From NCBI GenBank assembly GCA_033030425.1, contig JAUFSD010000001.1:2418001-2482000 (forward strand): 64,000 nucleotides of DNA, written 5' to 3'. The DNA comes from Verpa conica. Lineage: Eukaryota > Ascomycota > Pezizomycetes > Pezizales > Morchellaceae. Numbering within the stretch: position 1 is the stretch's first letter; every line of letters begins with the position of its first letter. The notes below the pieces were generated by a model. It did no database searches, was not told the DNA's origin, and saw only the letters and a program-made list of their open reading frames with translations. Shown here piece by piece: positions 34,571 to 48,280 of this stretch. The translations under genes and the position numbers were made by a program.

Positions 34571-37500
34571 ATGTCTTTTTCGAATAGACAATCCATCTAC
34601 TCGACGACGTCTGCTTCGCCCTATGCCACAAATCAAGGTGGTGGGCAAGTTACGACTTCGTCCTTACTTTCGGCTCTTCATAGTTCCTATCAATCGGGTC
34701 AACCTCATACTCTTGATGCCAGCACAACTTTAGTTGTGAATTCTGGAAATGGTCTTGGGAATGCAGGGTACGGCGGTGGGGTCATTGACGAGAACCTTGG
34801 AACAAGAGCTTGGGAACATGCCCGGAGACGAGCAGAGGACCAAACTATTCTATTAGCGTAAGTCTACTTTCCTTTATTGTTTTACCGAAGTGGGGAGTAG
34901 TATTAGTTGCATCTCGCTACCGGAGTTTGTTTCCTGGGCGTGACGTCTTTCATTCAACACTAAAATTTTAGAGTTATGGCTGACATTGTTGTAGATCTCT
35001 TCATTCTCACTCCCCTTCTCTCTTGACCCCGATTTTGGGGACACTACCGGCGCCACCTGATATCTTGACCAACGCCCTTGCTCTTATTTCGGCATTTACT
35101 TCTTGTCTTACACCCTCATCTCCATTCTCGGTTCCGTATCACAATGGATTGTCCGTCTCTCTCCAGATCTCCCTCGCCGGGAACATCACTGGAGCCCATA
35201 TTTCACTCTCATCGTCTGGAATTGACACCACCAACGGTCTTCTCCAAATTCCTGCCAAGGAAGGCTACAGGGCGTTCGACGTCTTTTACTACCTACTTTC
35301 GGCAGCGTCAACTCCTGCTGAAAGGCAAGGTCTTAGCTTACAACCACCCGAGAAGTACTCACTTCTTGCCAGAAGTGGTACCTACTACCTTCCAAGCTAC
35401 CTGGCAACTGCAGACGATTCAGCAGCAGCAGAGGACTGGAGAGCAAACCTTAGGGCTATCGGGGTTAAAGGTAGCCTCCTACGAGGTCTTCTCTCAGCTC
35501 TTGCCGGAATTTTGAAGCTCGGGAACTCTGTTGGGCTTTTGGTGGACGAAGATGTTGTAGAGGAAGTATGTGAGGATGTTTCTGGCCTTATTGGTATTGA
35601 GCCTGAGGTGCTGGCCAAAAAGATGAGCGATAACGAAAGGGAAGCCTTTATCGCAGCTATCTACGAAGCTATTGTCGAATGGATCGTCGCTAAATCGAAT
35701 GATGCCATTGCCGCTGATTTCGAAATAAGAAAAGAAAACGAGTCTGACGGAAGTGAGGGCGATACTGTTCAAATCAACATACTCGAATTACCTAATGACA
35801 AATTAGCAAAAGCTCTATGTCTTAAAGGGGTGTTTGACGATGAGAGTGGTCTCAACTCTGAGATGAAGATGGATGGTGTGCAGATGCCTAACGTGAGCGG
35901 TACCGTAGCCAGGGAGATGAAGGCTGCATGGAGTGATGCTGAGACTGGAGGTTTCGTCGGTATGAGCAGGGATCGGGAATACGAACGGGATAGAAGAGAG
36001 CAAGTTATTGAGAAGGGTGGCCGCGAGGTTGAAGAAGGTGGATTCTTGAAAGAGTTACTCTTCCCAGCTGAGTATGGGCGGGATCCAGATGCGATAAAAA
36101 TTGATGTTGTGCAACTCCTTGCAGCCTCTCGAGTTTGGTGGCATTTGAACCTCTCACCTTCAGATGAACCAATTACTGGGCAACAGCAAGCTCCATGGGC
36201 CGCAGCTGCTGTCAGCAAGCAATTACGAAGCTGGAGACTACCTGAGTGGGGAAATCGCAGGACTAAGCACCTTGACTTTACAGCAGACTTCGATTTCGAT
36301 GAATTTTCTGTCAGATACGCTCCTCTTGGCTGCACTGGTGGCAGAGATGGCGTTGAGAGCTGGGTTATTGAGAGAGGCTGGAGCAATGGTGAAGTGGTTG
36401 TAGGAAATGAGAGGGTGTGGATGCGGGAAGGTAGCTGGTGGGAAGCGGAGAACATGCTTGACTTGAAGCAGCCGATACCAGGCGCGATGGGGATGGGAGC
36501 AGCTCCTATGGATACTGGCTACACTAATAACACTAATGGCAGTGGCTATTTCGGTGCTATGGGAGGTATTCAACCGGTAACCCCTGGTGCATCTCGAGAT
36601 CATCTGCTTCGGCAGAGCACTATGAGTGGAGCAATGCCTGGCAGCTCACCACTTGCTGCAGCAGGCGGTGATAGAGATGGCCCTGGTATGTCAAAGTACG
36701 ACGAAGCTCATTATTCCGGCAAACTGGACCCCGAAGCGGCCGACCCCAAACACATTGAAGAACAACCAACATCCAAGACCCGTAAGATTTGGGTCGGTGT
36801 AGTCTGGGCTATGACATGGTGGATTCCGAGTTTCTTGTTACGACATGTTGGTAGAATGAAGCGGCCCGATGTTCGAATGGCCTGGAGAGAGAAATTCGTG
36901 CTTTGCCTCTTTATCTTCCTGTTTAACGCCATTATTGTGTTTTGGATTGCAGCATTTGCGAGACTGGTCTGCCCGAATTACGACAAAGCCTGGAACACCA
37001 AAGAAGTCGCAACCCACCAAGGTGAAAGTGATTTCTGGGTTAGCATTCACGGCTACGTTTACGATATGACTTCTTTCTGGACCATTCAACATAGTGACAG
37101 CAGCATTGATACTACGAGAGAAAATATGATCGACTTTGCTGGCCTTGACCTATCTGCCTACTTTCCGCCTCCTATTTACCTAGGTTGCTCTGGCCTCGTT
37201 AGTTCCGACCTTGTAGTTATGCAGTACAACGATTCTTCTGTGGTCCAGGAGTTCTCTACTGGTATTCATAACTCTGGTCCTCGTCTTGCACAAGATACAA
37301 ATTCAAAGTTACACTCCGCAAATTGGTATTCGCAAAGGTTCTTGCCGTTTATTGCAGATTTTAAGAAGGGAGACCTTGTTTGGGATCCCAAAACTGTGAA
37401 GACGCAGGGAGTCGCAAACAACATACCATGGGCTATCATTAATGACAAGCTTTACGATCTTACTGATTATTTCTATACCGCTGATCTTAACCCAGATACT

Positions 37501-40023
37501 GGTGCTGCTGGTGTTGTTTCCTACAACTACTTGGATTCGACACTCGAGGATATCTTCACCAACAACCCTGGTTCCGACGTCACACATCTGTTTATGGAGC
37601 AACTCAATGCTACCACACGTGCAACCAATCTCAGGTGTCTGAACAATCTCTTTTATAAGGGACGCACTGATTTCAGGAAAACAGCAAAGTGCCAGTTCAA
37701 CAGTTATATTCTTCCTATTTTTGCTGGTATTGTCGCAGCTGTCATTCTTGTCAAGTTTTTGGCTGCGCTCCAGCTTGGTTCCAAGCGCCGCCCGGCCCAG
37801 CAAGATAAGTTTGTTATTTGTCAGATTCCTGCGTACACTGAGGGTGAGGACCAGCTTAGGAAAGCACTCGACTCTCTTACTGCTTTGAACTACGATAACA
37901 AGAGGAAACTGCTTTGCGTTGTCTGTGATGGTATGGTTGTTGGTGGTGGTAACGATAGGCCGACTTCGAGTATTGTCCTCGACATTCTTGGTGTTGATCC
38001 AAAGATTGATCCTCCTTCACTGCCTTTCAAGTCCGTCGGTGATGGAAGCGCCCAGCTGAATTACGGAAAAGTTTACTCTGGCTTGTATGAGTATGAAGGA
38101 TGCGTCGTTCCATACGTCGTTGTTGTCAAAGTTGGAAAGCCCTCTGAACAAGGGAAATCGAAACCTGGTAATCGTGGTAAACGTGATTCTCAAATCCTTC
38201 TTCTCGACTTCCTCAACCGTGTTCACCACCGCACCCCTATGTCACCGCTTCAACTGGAGATGTTTCACCAAATCAACAACATCATTGGTGTAGATCCAGA
38301 GCTTTACGAATATCTTCTTATGGTCGACGCCGATACTAGTGTCAAGGAAGATGCGTTGAACCGTTTGGTAGCTGCTTGTGCAAATGATGCAAAGATTGTT
38401 GGTATCTGTGGTGAAACTAGTTTGGAGAACGAAGGAGGGTCTTGGTGGACTATGATTCAGGTTTACGAATACTATATCTCCCATCATCTCGCCAAGGCCT
38501 TCGAAAGTCTGTTCGGATCTGTTACTTGTTTGCCTGGATGGTAAGTACCCTAGTCTTGAAAAAAAAAAGGTTTACTGACTTTTCTAGTTTCTGCATGTAT
38601 CGTCTCCGTACTCCTGACAAGGGCCGTCCTCTTATCATCTCAAGCAAAGTCATCGATGAATATTCTGATGGGTGTGTCGATACGCTTCACAAGAAGAACT
38701 TATTGTCTCTCGGTGAGGATCGTTACCTTACGACCTTGATGACCAAGCACTTCCCGTACATGAGCTACAAGTTTATCCCTGACGCCTACGCTCTCACTGC
38801 TGCCCCTGATACCTGGAGCGTTTTGTTGTCCCAGAGACGTCGTTGGATTAACTCGACAATCCATAATTTGGCTGAGTTGTTCTTCCTTAAGGAAATGTGT
38901 GGTTTCTGTTTCTTCTCTATGAGATTCGTCGTCTTCTTGGATTTGATTGGTACTCTCATTCTCCCAGCTACTTGTGTCTACTTCGGATACATGATCTACC
39001 TCATTGCTAGTAAGACTGGGCCGCTACCTATCTTGTCATTGGTCATGATTGCTGCCGTGTACGGTCTCCAGGCGATCATCTTTATCATCAAGAGGCAATG
39101 GCAGCATGTTGGATGGATGATCATCTATATTCTTGCGTTCCCGATCTACTCATTTGTTCTCCCTGTCTACTCCTTCTGGGCTCAAGATGATTTCTCGTGG
39201 GGTAACACCCGTATTGTCATTGGCGAGAGTGGTGCTAAGAAGGTCGTCGCCACGGCAGACGAAGGCTTTGACCCCAAGAGCATCCCTCTCCAGACATGGG
39301 ATGACTACGCAACCCAAAATGGTCTTCCTGGTCGCCGTGGTGGTGCTCCCGAGAAATTCGATGGTGCTTACCAAGATGGTGTTGAGCTCGATGACATGCA
39401 ATCAATGTACTCCTCTGTTAAGCCGGCCTCTACAATTCTAACTGGCCTCCCGAATATGGGCGGACACCCATACATGCCGCCACACTCCCCAGCTCCATTC
39501 AACAATAACAGGCAGTCTACTTACTCGGCTTACACAAACTTCAATGATCCGAACCACCATCAACAGCAGCGCCTGATGTCTTTGGGGGGTATGAGTCAGA
39601 GGGATTACTGGCAAGAAGGACCCACAAACAACCGCCAGAGTACTATGAGTACGGGATTACCAAGCACTGATAATTTGATGTCCATGAACACCCCACCTCC
39701 AAGAGGACCTAGTAGGAGTCCCCTTGGATTTGTTGGAAGCAGGCCCGCAAGTGCTATGGACTTCATGAGGGCTGGTGGCGGGCCAGACGATGACTCTATT
39801 GTCGATACCATCCGACAAGTTCTGAGGGAGGTAGATTTGGAGACTGTAACAAAGAAGCAAGGTATGTTTTAAAATTCTGTACCAGTCTCAGCATTCAGAT
39901 ACTAACGTTTGCCGTTTAGTTCGCGCATTGGTAGAGCAGAGACTCCAGACAGAGTGCCAGGGCGAGAGACGGGTATTCTTGGATAAAAATATTGACTCCG
40001 AATTGGCAAACATGCCGATGTAA
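34571..40023 (+). CDS. class VI/VII chitin synthase with degenerate myosin-like domain (csmB type)
   Basis: Four exons: 34571..34857, 34995..38540, 38588..39861, 39920..40023, 1736 aa; junctions GT-AG, in phase. The first junction gives [15 protein letters not shown], the family's form of the start of the motor-like region. At the place where class V has GESGAGKTT there is no P-loop, and no switch motifs follow, so this domain should not bind ATP; that is the known difference between CsmB and CsmA. Then come a membrane pair near 800-850, a b5-like region, and the CS2 domain with DAD at about 1206, GEDR and SQRRRW at about 1359, plus membrane helices. A Pro/Gln/Asn/Ser-rich linker (about 1530-1680) precedes the DEK-C-like end ([25 protein letters not shown]). 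Class numbering differs between authors (VI or VII). Works in polar wall growth. Confidence 0.93.
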
Positions 40024-41477
40024 ATTGGATGTGTCAATATTCATATTATGAATTGGTTTTTCTATTAGTGTTTTTTTCGTTTCATTTCTGTGCATCGTGT
40101 TTATTTATATTTACTTTTTATGTATTACATCGGGTTTCATACTGTTAATGCGTCGTTGCAAAAAATGGGTAAAGTGGGTCAGGAGATGATGGATTGGCTG
40201 ATGGGGGTGGTTGCGGTAGTGGCATATACCTTGCATGGACGGTGTGGTTTTATTGTGGTATTGTAATAGCGGATGTTAAACTGAAGCATGGAGTTTTTCA
40301 TTTTTTGCGTAGCCTGTATTTGATCGAGCATTGACGTGCACATTTTTCTTTTACTCAAGTTAGTATCAACTGATATACCATATTAACTAGCTCATTCATT
40401 TGCTCGTTACTATTTGTCTGCTTTTCGGTTTTTCCTGGCCTTTGCGTAGCACTTTGGTTGCGTCTCGTAATAGAGTTTTTTTTTTTTTTGAATCTAGGGT
40501 ATATAGCTATAATCCGACTATCGCGCAGACGCGAGATCGAGGCATTATCAAGATTTCACCTTATTTCCCTCAGTATCTCGCTCTCTATAACCATTTATGG
40601 TAGTTGTGATCTAGTAGTTTCTATAAATCCTTAGTCGTGAAGCTTTTATTAGTTCAGTTCCTATCATAAGCCTGGTCTATTTCTAGACTTGTCGGGTGAT
40701 TGGCGTTGTTTGTATAAATAAGAGACTACTAAAAGGTGTGGTCTACATGTAGTGTTTGTGGTGTAGTCATTCAGCCTCACCTACTATCCGCAATCTACTT
40801 TCATGTGACAGGACGTAAATTCTTAGAGAATACCCCCCTTCCTCTAACCCGGCTTCTTCACTTCATTCACCGGGAATCTTTCACAACTCAGATTTCACAG
40901 TAGAATAACTGACGCTCCTATAGGTTTTTACATGTTTTAATCTTAGCTTATTTGCCTTAGGACCTGTTGATGATTAAATGAGATACGTTCTTACCTCTAC
41001 CGGGAAAAGTGAGAAGGTGTAAACAACACATTGATCTCGGTATCTTAGTAACCCTAAGAGCTTACTAGCTACTACCTTATGGGAGGGATGGTGGATAAAG
41101 ATTACGTAGGGGGTGTCGAGTGGACTGGGGTAGGGGGGCTTTTTACAATAAACTTGGGGTTTGTGTGTACTTTAAGTTCTGCTGGATATATGGTGATGGG
41201 GCTAATGGCACAGACTGCGGCTAATCAAGGGGAGATAGATATGCACAAGGGATGAAAGTGGTGAGGAGGGAGGTGGGACAAAGCTTTTCATTTATACTGG
41301 GTTTGATTAATATGTAAAATATCATCATATGGCCATTTATCTCATCTTATCTCACAAACGCCATCTTATCTCATCATCCCTAAACGCGTCTGTCAACCAC
41401 TTTAGCAGCACGTTTCAACATCTTTCCATGCCCCAACGCGACAACGGCCACGAGCCTATCACAAATCGCGATTCCGT
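40024..41477. other. gap between class VI/VII CHS and CTF18
   Basis: T-rich 3' flank of the chitin synthase, then AT-rich sequence and, at 41320-41470, a CATCTTATCTCA-type repetitive stretch before the CTF18 start. No gene, RNA or mobile element recognised. Confidence 0.5.
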
Positions 41478-44400
41478 ATGTCAGATATCCCATCCGATTT
41501 CGATCCGGCACTGCTATTCTCAGACTATCTTCCGGACCCTCAATCGCTCGAATATTCAACTCTCCCGATCGAAGAATCCTATTCAGACGAACTAGAGGCC
41601 ATCAACCTCCAGATTGAAGAGACAAGAGAGAGACTCAATAAGCAGGGAGTTGTGATTAGACACCGTCAATTCAATCCACAACCGGCTTTTAGGAGTAGCA
41701 GTTTACCACCTGGTGGGCATCCCTTGTTTGATTGGGGGGACGCGTTAAGTGAATTTTGGATAATTGATTCAAGGGAATAGAAACACCGACCCGAAGCTCG
41801 TCAAATCGTCAATCCGTGTGGAATCTCCAAACGTCCTCTCCTTGCCCAGAAGAAACTCTACCCTCTTCTCCGACAACTCCTCGAGGAAAAATGACATTCA
41901 ATTCCTCAGCACTTGTATACCCCCACTCTTCCCCTCCCCCTACCGCGCCCCCGCCAGCCAAACGCCAGAAGATCGTAATGGCCGATGATGAATCTTTCGG
42001 CTACCCGGACTCAGACGAGGAAGCACTGATGAACCAAGGCCCCGACGAAGAGGACTCGCAGCCGTTACCCCAAGCGCTAGAAGAGGACGCCCAAAAGACT
42101 CCTACTGCACCTCAGAGGCCTGTATTTAACTTGCCGTTATCGGGCGGACTATTCAGCAAGAAATTCACCTCTACAGCCCCGAAAACATCATACTCTAGAC
42201 CCGCCGGAAGAGATCTCGCGGTTGGGAGTCCACCGCCGGTGTCGAGTGTACTTAGGGGTTTCCGGGCGGAGTTGACACCCCCGCCCCAGCTTCCGCCGGC
42301 AGATAATGATTCATTTGAGGCATTCAAGGCATCAATAGCCCCTGCGTCTATGGCTAATATACCCATAACACCTAAGTCTACAGCGCCAACAGTGCCACTA
42401 TCGGTATACTCATCTACCTATCTTCCTGTTGTTCTTTCTTCAGGGGAATTGTTTCAGATTAGACAAAAACCGCCGAGGATTTATTCTACGAGGGAAAATT
42501 ACTACTTATCTTCTATTTCTACCGAAGAAACCACCGTAGGGGAAGGGGAAGAAGGAGGACCTAAAAAGAGTTATTATGGGGTTGATATAAGTTCACTTCT
42601 TAGCGACTACAAAGCTGAGAAACGGATTAAGACAGCGCAGCGAGAGAATGCAGCGAGCAAAGCTGCAGATAAAGCTGCCGATGAAGCTCTCGCAGCTGCT
42701 TTACAACCCGATTTAGATATCCCTACAAAGAAGGTAGCAAAGACACTATTATGGTCCGAGAAATACCGCGCAAAACGCTTCACCGATCTTGTGGGTGACG
42801 AGCGAACACACAGACAAGTGTTACGATGGTTTAAAGCATGGGATAAGATAGTTTTCCCATCTGCTTCAAATTCTAAGGTGAAGAAATTAGAAGAAGGCGA
42901 GGAACGAGAGTTGCGGAAGGTCCTGCTTATCCATGGTCCCCCAGGACTTGGAAAAACAACACTTGCGCACGTGGCGGCGAAGCAAGCCGGCTACGAAGTT
43001 GTTGAGGTCAACGCCTCCGATGAGCGCTCTGCAGGAGTAGTGAAAGGCCGCGTCAAAGATATTCTATCTAATGAGGGTGTTAAGGGTATGGGGATGAAAA
43101 CTGGTATTGCTGGAGGGGCAGTGACATTGGGGAAACCGGTATGTTTGGTTGTCGATGAAATCGATGGTGTTACCGGTGGAGGTGCTGCGAATGAAGGTGG
43201 GTTTGTCAAAGCCCTCATCGACTTGGTAATGGCAGACCAGAAGGCATCCAACGTTGTGGCTTCTGGCGTCACTAGGAAAAAGAAGGGGAGGAAGGGGGAT
43301 CTTTTTAGACTTCAGAGACCAATTGTGGCAATTTGCAATGATCTTTATGCCCCCGCACTGAAAATACTGAGACCGTTGGCGGAGGTGGTATATATGCGCA
43401 AGCCCCCTGCGGGATTGATGGTGGGGAGACTGAAGAGTGTATTGGCCAACGAGGGATTCAGGGTGGAGGATGGTGCGGTGAGGAGATTGGTAGAGTTGAG
43501 CTGTATGGACGGGAGTGTCGGGAAGGCGGGCGGAGATATGCGGGCTGCCATGGTGGGGTGTGAGTGGATTGCTTGTCGGCTGCGAGCAGCAGCAGAGGCG
43601 GAAAAGAACTCAAAAGAGAAAAAATACCTTACGCGGAAGATCGTAGAGGAGGAATTTGGTGACGGAGGGCTCGGGGAGGCTGATGGTAAAGGGGGTGGAG
43701 GAGGGAGAGGAAGCGTGAGGGAAGCGGTGGAGAGGGTTTTCTACGCCGAGAAGGAGGTACCAGTGAGAGGCAAAAAGGATACCGGTAAAAGAAAGAAGAC
43801 GAATATAGAGAAGCTACGTGAAGTGGTAGAAGGATTAGGCGAATTCGATAAGATCATGTCGGACTGCTTTGCTACATACCTCACACGCCCCTACCACGAT
43901 GATACATTCCTGACAAAACCCAATGCAGCAGGGGAATGGCTATGGTTTCAAGACCTATTAAGTGCAAAGGTATTTACGGAACAGGACTATGAGCTAAGTG
44001 GCTATCTCTCGAGCCCGATTCTCGCATTTCATCATCTGTTCTCAAGCGCAGTGCGGCAGAAACCTGCTGCCGGGCAGGGGAAATATAATCGCACCGACAA
44101 TGAAGAAGAGGAAGAGGCAGCGCCCTTCTCAGGACCACAAGCAGAGTGGGAGGTACGTGAGAGTATCAAGGAGAATAAAGCGCTGATAGCGAGCGTTCAT
44201 ACATGTATGAATGGGGGAATAAGGCTACACCAGGCCTTCAAGGCTACTGAGACTGTAGCCATGGAACTGGCACCATGGGTCTCTCGAATTCTGTCGCCGA
44301 ATATAAAGCCGGTTGTAGTTGGTGGGTCTGGGCCAGAGGGAGGAGTAGCAAGTGTTAGGCGGGATGGAGAGAAGAAGCTTGTGATGAGGGGAGTTGGGGT

Positions 44401-44994
44401 TATGGTCGGGCTAGGTGTAGAGTTTGAGAAGGTCAAGGTGGAGGGAATTGGTAGTGGGGGTTGGGGATGGGTTTATAGGATGGAACCGTAAGTTCTCTCG
44501 CTTTTGGGATTTTTATTGCTAGGCTATATACTAACGTTTTTGTAAATAGTCCACTTGACACACTCTCAGTCTTCCGTACCTTCACCCTGCCACCTGGGGA
44601 CACTGCTCCAGCACCTATCCGCTACGCTGTCCGCCAAGTCCTCGACCAAGCTCTCCGAAAGGCCCTCCTCCTTCAACGTGAAGCATCTAAACAAGCCCGG
44701 ATGGGTACAACTCTCGACGCTCCACAGCTGAGACGCGAGATGAGTATGGCTGTAAACCTCGAAAACATGTTGAAGCGGAAGAAAAACGAAGTCAAGAAAG
44801 ACTTTTTCGGGCGTGTTGTAGTCGTCGATGAGCCTCAAATCGGGGAGGAAGAGGAGGAAGGAGGGAAGAGAAAGAAAGTCAAAGGAAAAGGAGAAGAGAA
44901 GAATGAGACGGTGTGGTTAAGCTTTCACGAAGGGTTTAGTAATGCTGTTAGGAAGGGAGTGACGTTGGATGAATTTATGAGTGGGCTAATATAA
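41478..44994 (+). CDS. CTF18: Ctf18-like alternative replication factor C large subunit
   Basis: Three exons: 41478..41712, 41781..44487, 44550..44994, 1128 aa. The first intron uses a weaker donor (GTGGGC) but is the one that keeps phase (PPE|TPTRSS). Nuclear clamp loader subunit: Ctf18 with Rfc2-5, Dcc1 and Ctf8 loads/unloads PCNA, couples to Pol epsilon, and supports sister-chromatid cohesion (known). Seen: disordered, acidic N-terminus; the pre-AAA motif LLWSEKYRAKRFTDLVGDE; Walker A GPPGLGKTTLA; VNASDERS; Walker B CLVVDEIDG; RPIVAICNDLYAPALKILRP (sensor 1); then the helical collar domain; and a basic C-terminal end (RKKVKGKGEEKNETVWLSFHEGFSNAVRKGVTLDEFM), the region that binds Dcc1/Ctf8 in yeast. 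Length is in the normal fungal range. Confidence 0.9.
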
Positions 44995-46641
44995 TATTTG
45001 TATGTGGTGGGGTTCTTTTCCCCTTGGGTTTCTTTTGCTTGGTAGGTTTAATAAAAAGTTCTGTATCTTAGATGGGGTTGCATGTTACGGCTGGTTTGGT
45101 ACTTTAAGTGAGTACGAAGTAAATAGGATACTTGCTAGGATTCTTAAAGACTAGAATTTTAGTAGTTTTGGGACAGGTCATGGGGGATCACTCGCTTATT
45201 ACAGCCTTTCTTCTACGAGTAAATCTCTCGCGGGAGACCCTGCGGTAAACTTTGTGTTTCCACAATGCAAGTTGTTGGAGCTCTGAAGGATACTATAGCC
45301 ATGATTAATATCCTTGTGTCTTAGTACCTAATAGTAAGAAGTGACATAGTCATAGGTGGCTGTATACCGGGTAAGAAATTTTTTGTCTGCCTGCACTTCC
45401 AACGGCTGATCTTAACTTAAGCATTGGATTTACAAATAGCACTTGTAGCCTAAACGTATATTGTGGTTTCCATTAGAGTTTGAAAAGGTTATAGAGTAGA
45501 GAAAGAGTATATGAATACCTTAGCAGACTAGGAGAGTCTACAGAGAAGCGCTTCCATACCCTATATATATATATATCGTCTATAAACCTATTGACGATAC
45601 CCTAAGACCTAAATAAAACCCTAAACCACGCCCTCATAGGCTTACTCAATATGTAGCCGTCACCATAGCGATACCAGCTATGATACCCACGCTATACCTA
45701 ATTAGGTAGCCGTATCCCAACAGAGTTTGTATTACATGGGCGAGTGATTCTTCATGTCTATGGGTAAATGGATAAACGTTCTTTCCACACTGAAACACTA
45801 GTGTTGATATCTTCCAGAATTCGGTATCGGTTTACGGCAAACTATAGTCGCTTCTCCGCACTTACAAGTTCCCTACCCTCCCTCCCATGCCGATGGAACT
45901 GCTCAGGGGGTAAGTCCAATTAAACCATCAGGCTAGTTTCTGTTTCAACTAAGTTTACTGAGACAGATCTAAAGGTTTCAGATTGTGGGGGAGAAACCCC
46001 TATGTATGGCCTAAGTGTGAATGCCACAGACTTGAGTGTTTACCCGGGGATAGCAATAGTAAAGGTATTGCATTGTAAAGTAGATGTGAGTGGTGGTGGA
46101 AGCTGTTTTGGGGAGAGGTGGGGGTCAATGTCAAGGTAGTCATAATATACAGTAAAATCTCCGGGAAAATACAGCATGGTAGGTAGGTCGTGCCTCAACC
46201 CACAAAAAAGTGTATATCCAAGGCTTAATCTGCAGTTCTACGGTTCTCTGACCCGCAGCTAAATTTACCTTTGACCATGCGCGAATCTTCGGTTGCAGGG
46301 CCGAAGAACCTCCACCAACTCTAAAATCTTCCGAAGGGCTATTTACCCAGCGAATTCAGCCAGCGATGAACCGGGGAAGGGGTGCGGGTAAGGACACTTT
46401 TTTAGCCAAAATGTGGGTAGGGTGCCCTATAGTGGGTGATGGGTGCGATGAGATGACGCGTGGAGAGGGAGACGCGGGGAAAAGGATGAATATATATATC
46501 GTGGGTTTCAACGAAGGGTAGAGAGGGGGAAAAAAGGTATCATCTATTCATTAACTCTCTTTGAGCTCTCTTGGCCCAATGACCAGCTTGTTTTCAAACT
46601 TTAGTAAAAGACTTAGTATTGCATTTGCGGGGGATACAAAG
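44995..46641. other. gap between CTF18 and the GH5 gene
   Basis: 1.6 kb AT-rich. Holds a (TA)n tract at about 45562-45576 and, at 46489-46500, an ATATATATAT box 140 bases upstream of the chosen GH5 start. No gene or RNA recognised. The frame of GH5 exon 1 is open back to an earlier ATG at 46579. Confidence 0.5.
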
Positions 46642-48280
46642 ATGGCACCTACTGGTATTCTTAAAGTTTCGGGGACAAAGATTGTTGATACTGAAGGGAA
46701 GGAAGTTCTACTACGTGGAGTACGCTTCAGTTTACTCAATTGATTTGTTACATCCACAGAGTTGCTGACCGTAGTATAGGCCGGTGTTGGAGGATGGGCA
46801 AACATGGAGAACTTCATCACTGGATTTCCAGGACGAGAATACCAGATCCGTGCAGCTCTCGCAGAAGTCCTCGGAAAGGAGAAGGCTCAATTCTTCTTTG
46901 ACAAGGTAAATACATGAACTCATACTCCAGTATAGACTCCCCAGCTCCATTCAGTAGTAACACTGGAGGTTTATAGTTCCTCGAATACTTCTTCACCGAA
47001 CAAGATGCAAAATACTACAAGTCCCTTGGCCTAAACTGTATCCGCGTACCCTTCAACTACCGTCATTTCGAAGATGACATGAACCCCCGTGTCCTCAAAC
47101 CTGACGGCTTCAAGTGGCTCGACCGCATCGTCAACCTCTGTGCCGCCGAAGGCATCTACACCATCCTCGACATGCACACCGTCCCCGGCGGCCAAAACGG
47201 AGACTGGCACTCCGACTCCGCCCACCACGTTGCCGAGTTCTGGAACCACAAAGATTTCCAAGATCGCTCCGTATGGCTCTGGGAGAAGATTGCGGAACAC
47301 TTTAAGGGCAATCCTTGGATTGCGGGGTATAATCCACTTAATGAACCTTGTGACCCTACCCATGAGAGACTACAGGCTTGGTATCATCAGGTTTACCCAG
47401 CAATTCGGAAAATCGACCCCGAGCATATCCTCTTCCTTGACGGAAACACATTCGCATCTGACTTTTCGCACTTTGACGTCGAAGAGACCTGTAAAAAGTG
47501 GGAGAACACAGTCTACTCTGTCCACGACTACTCAAACTTCGGCTTCCCAGCTTCCTCAGAAACATACACCGGAACATCAGAGCAGAAAGCCAAGATTAAA
47601 CGAAGCTACCTGCGAAAAGTACAATGGATGAAAGAAAACAACCTCCCCATCTGGAATGGAGAGTTCGGTCCCGTGTACGCCAGGAAGGAGTATGACGGAG
47701 AGGAAGAAACTCCCAAGATTAACGAGAGCCGAATCACCCTTCTCAAGGACCAGCTCGAGGTCTACGATGAGGATCGAATCTCTTGGAGTATCTGGCTATA
47801 CAAGGATATTGGCTACCAAGGTATGATGATATTCCTCGCAGTTCTCCCCTAATCTAAATAATAATAATAATAACTAACAATGCACAAATAGGGATGGTTT
47901 ACATCTCACCTGACACACCTTACATGAAGCTCTTCCGAAGCTTCCTCGATAAGAAGTTCCGCCTCGCTATCGACGCATGGGGCGCAGACGACTCTAAGAT
48001 TCGCGACGTCATGGAGCCTTTCGAGAAGTTTATTACTGACAATGTCGACCCGAAGTACCGTGCCCTCTATCCTGCACCCGTCTGGAAGTTTAAGGACCGT
48101 ATCGCTCGTATCTCGCGTAACATTCTGCTGGCAGAATTTATGGTCAAGGAGTGGGCGGATCACTTTGAGGGTATGGATGAGAAACAGCTCGATGAGCTGG
48201 CACAGAGCTTTAAGTTTGAGAACTGTGTACATAGGGATACTTTGAATAAGGTTTTGAGGGATCACAAAGATGTTGTTTAA
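46642..48280 (+). CDS. glycoside hydrolase family 5 glucanase, no signal peptide
   Basis: Four exons: 46642..46719, 46780..46905, 46977..47820, 47892..48280, 478 aa, GT-AG and in phase. I chose the ATG at 46642 (purine at -3, G at +4) over an in-frame ATG at 46579, whose extra 21 residues (MTSLFSNFSKRL...) could be a targeting peptide. GH5 TIM-barrel evidence: LRGAGVGGWANMENFITGFPG, the RVPFNYRHF strand, TILDMHTVPGGQNGDWHSD, the acid/base Glu in YNPLNEPCD, VHDYSNFGF, and the nucleophile Glu in WNGEFGPV. Both catalytic Glu are there. Without a secretion signal it probably acts inside the cell or leaves by another route; substrate (beta-glucan, steryl or sphingolipid glucoside) cannot be told. 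The C-terminal 100 residues (after YQGMVYISPDTPYMKL) are helical and not part of a classic secreted endoglucanase. Confidence 0.86.
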
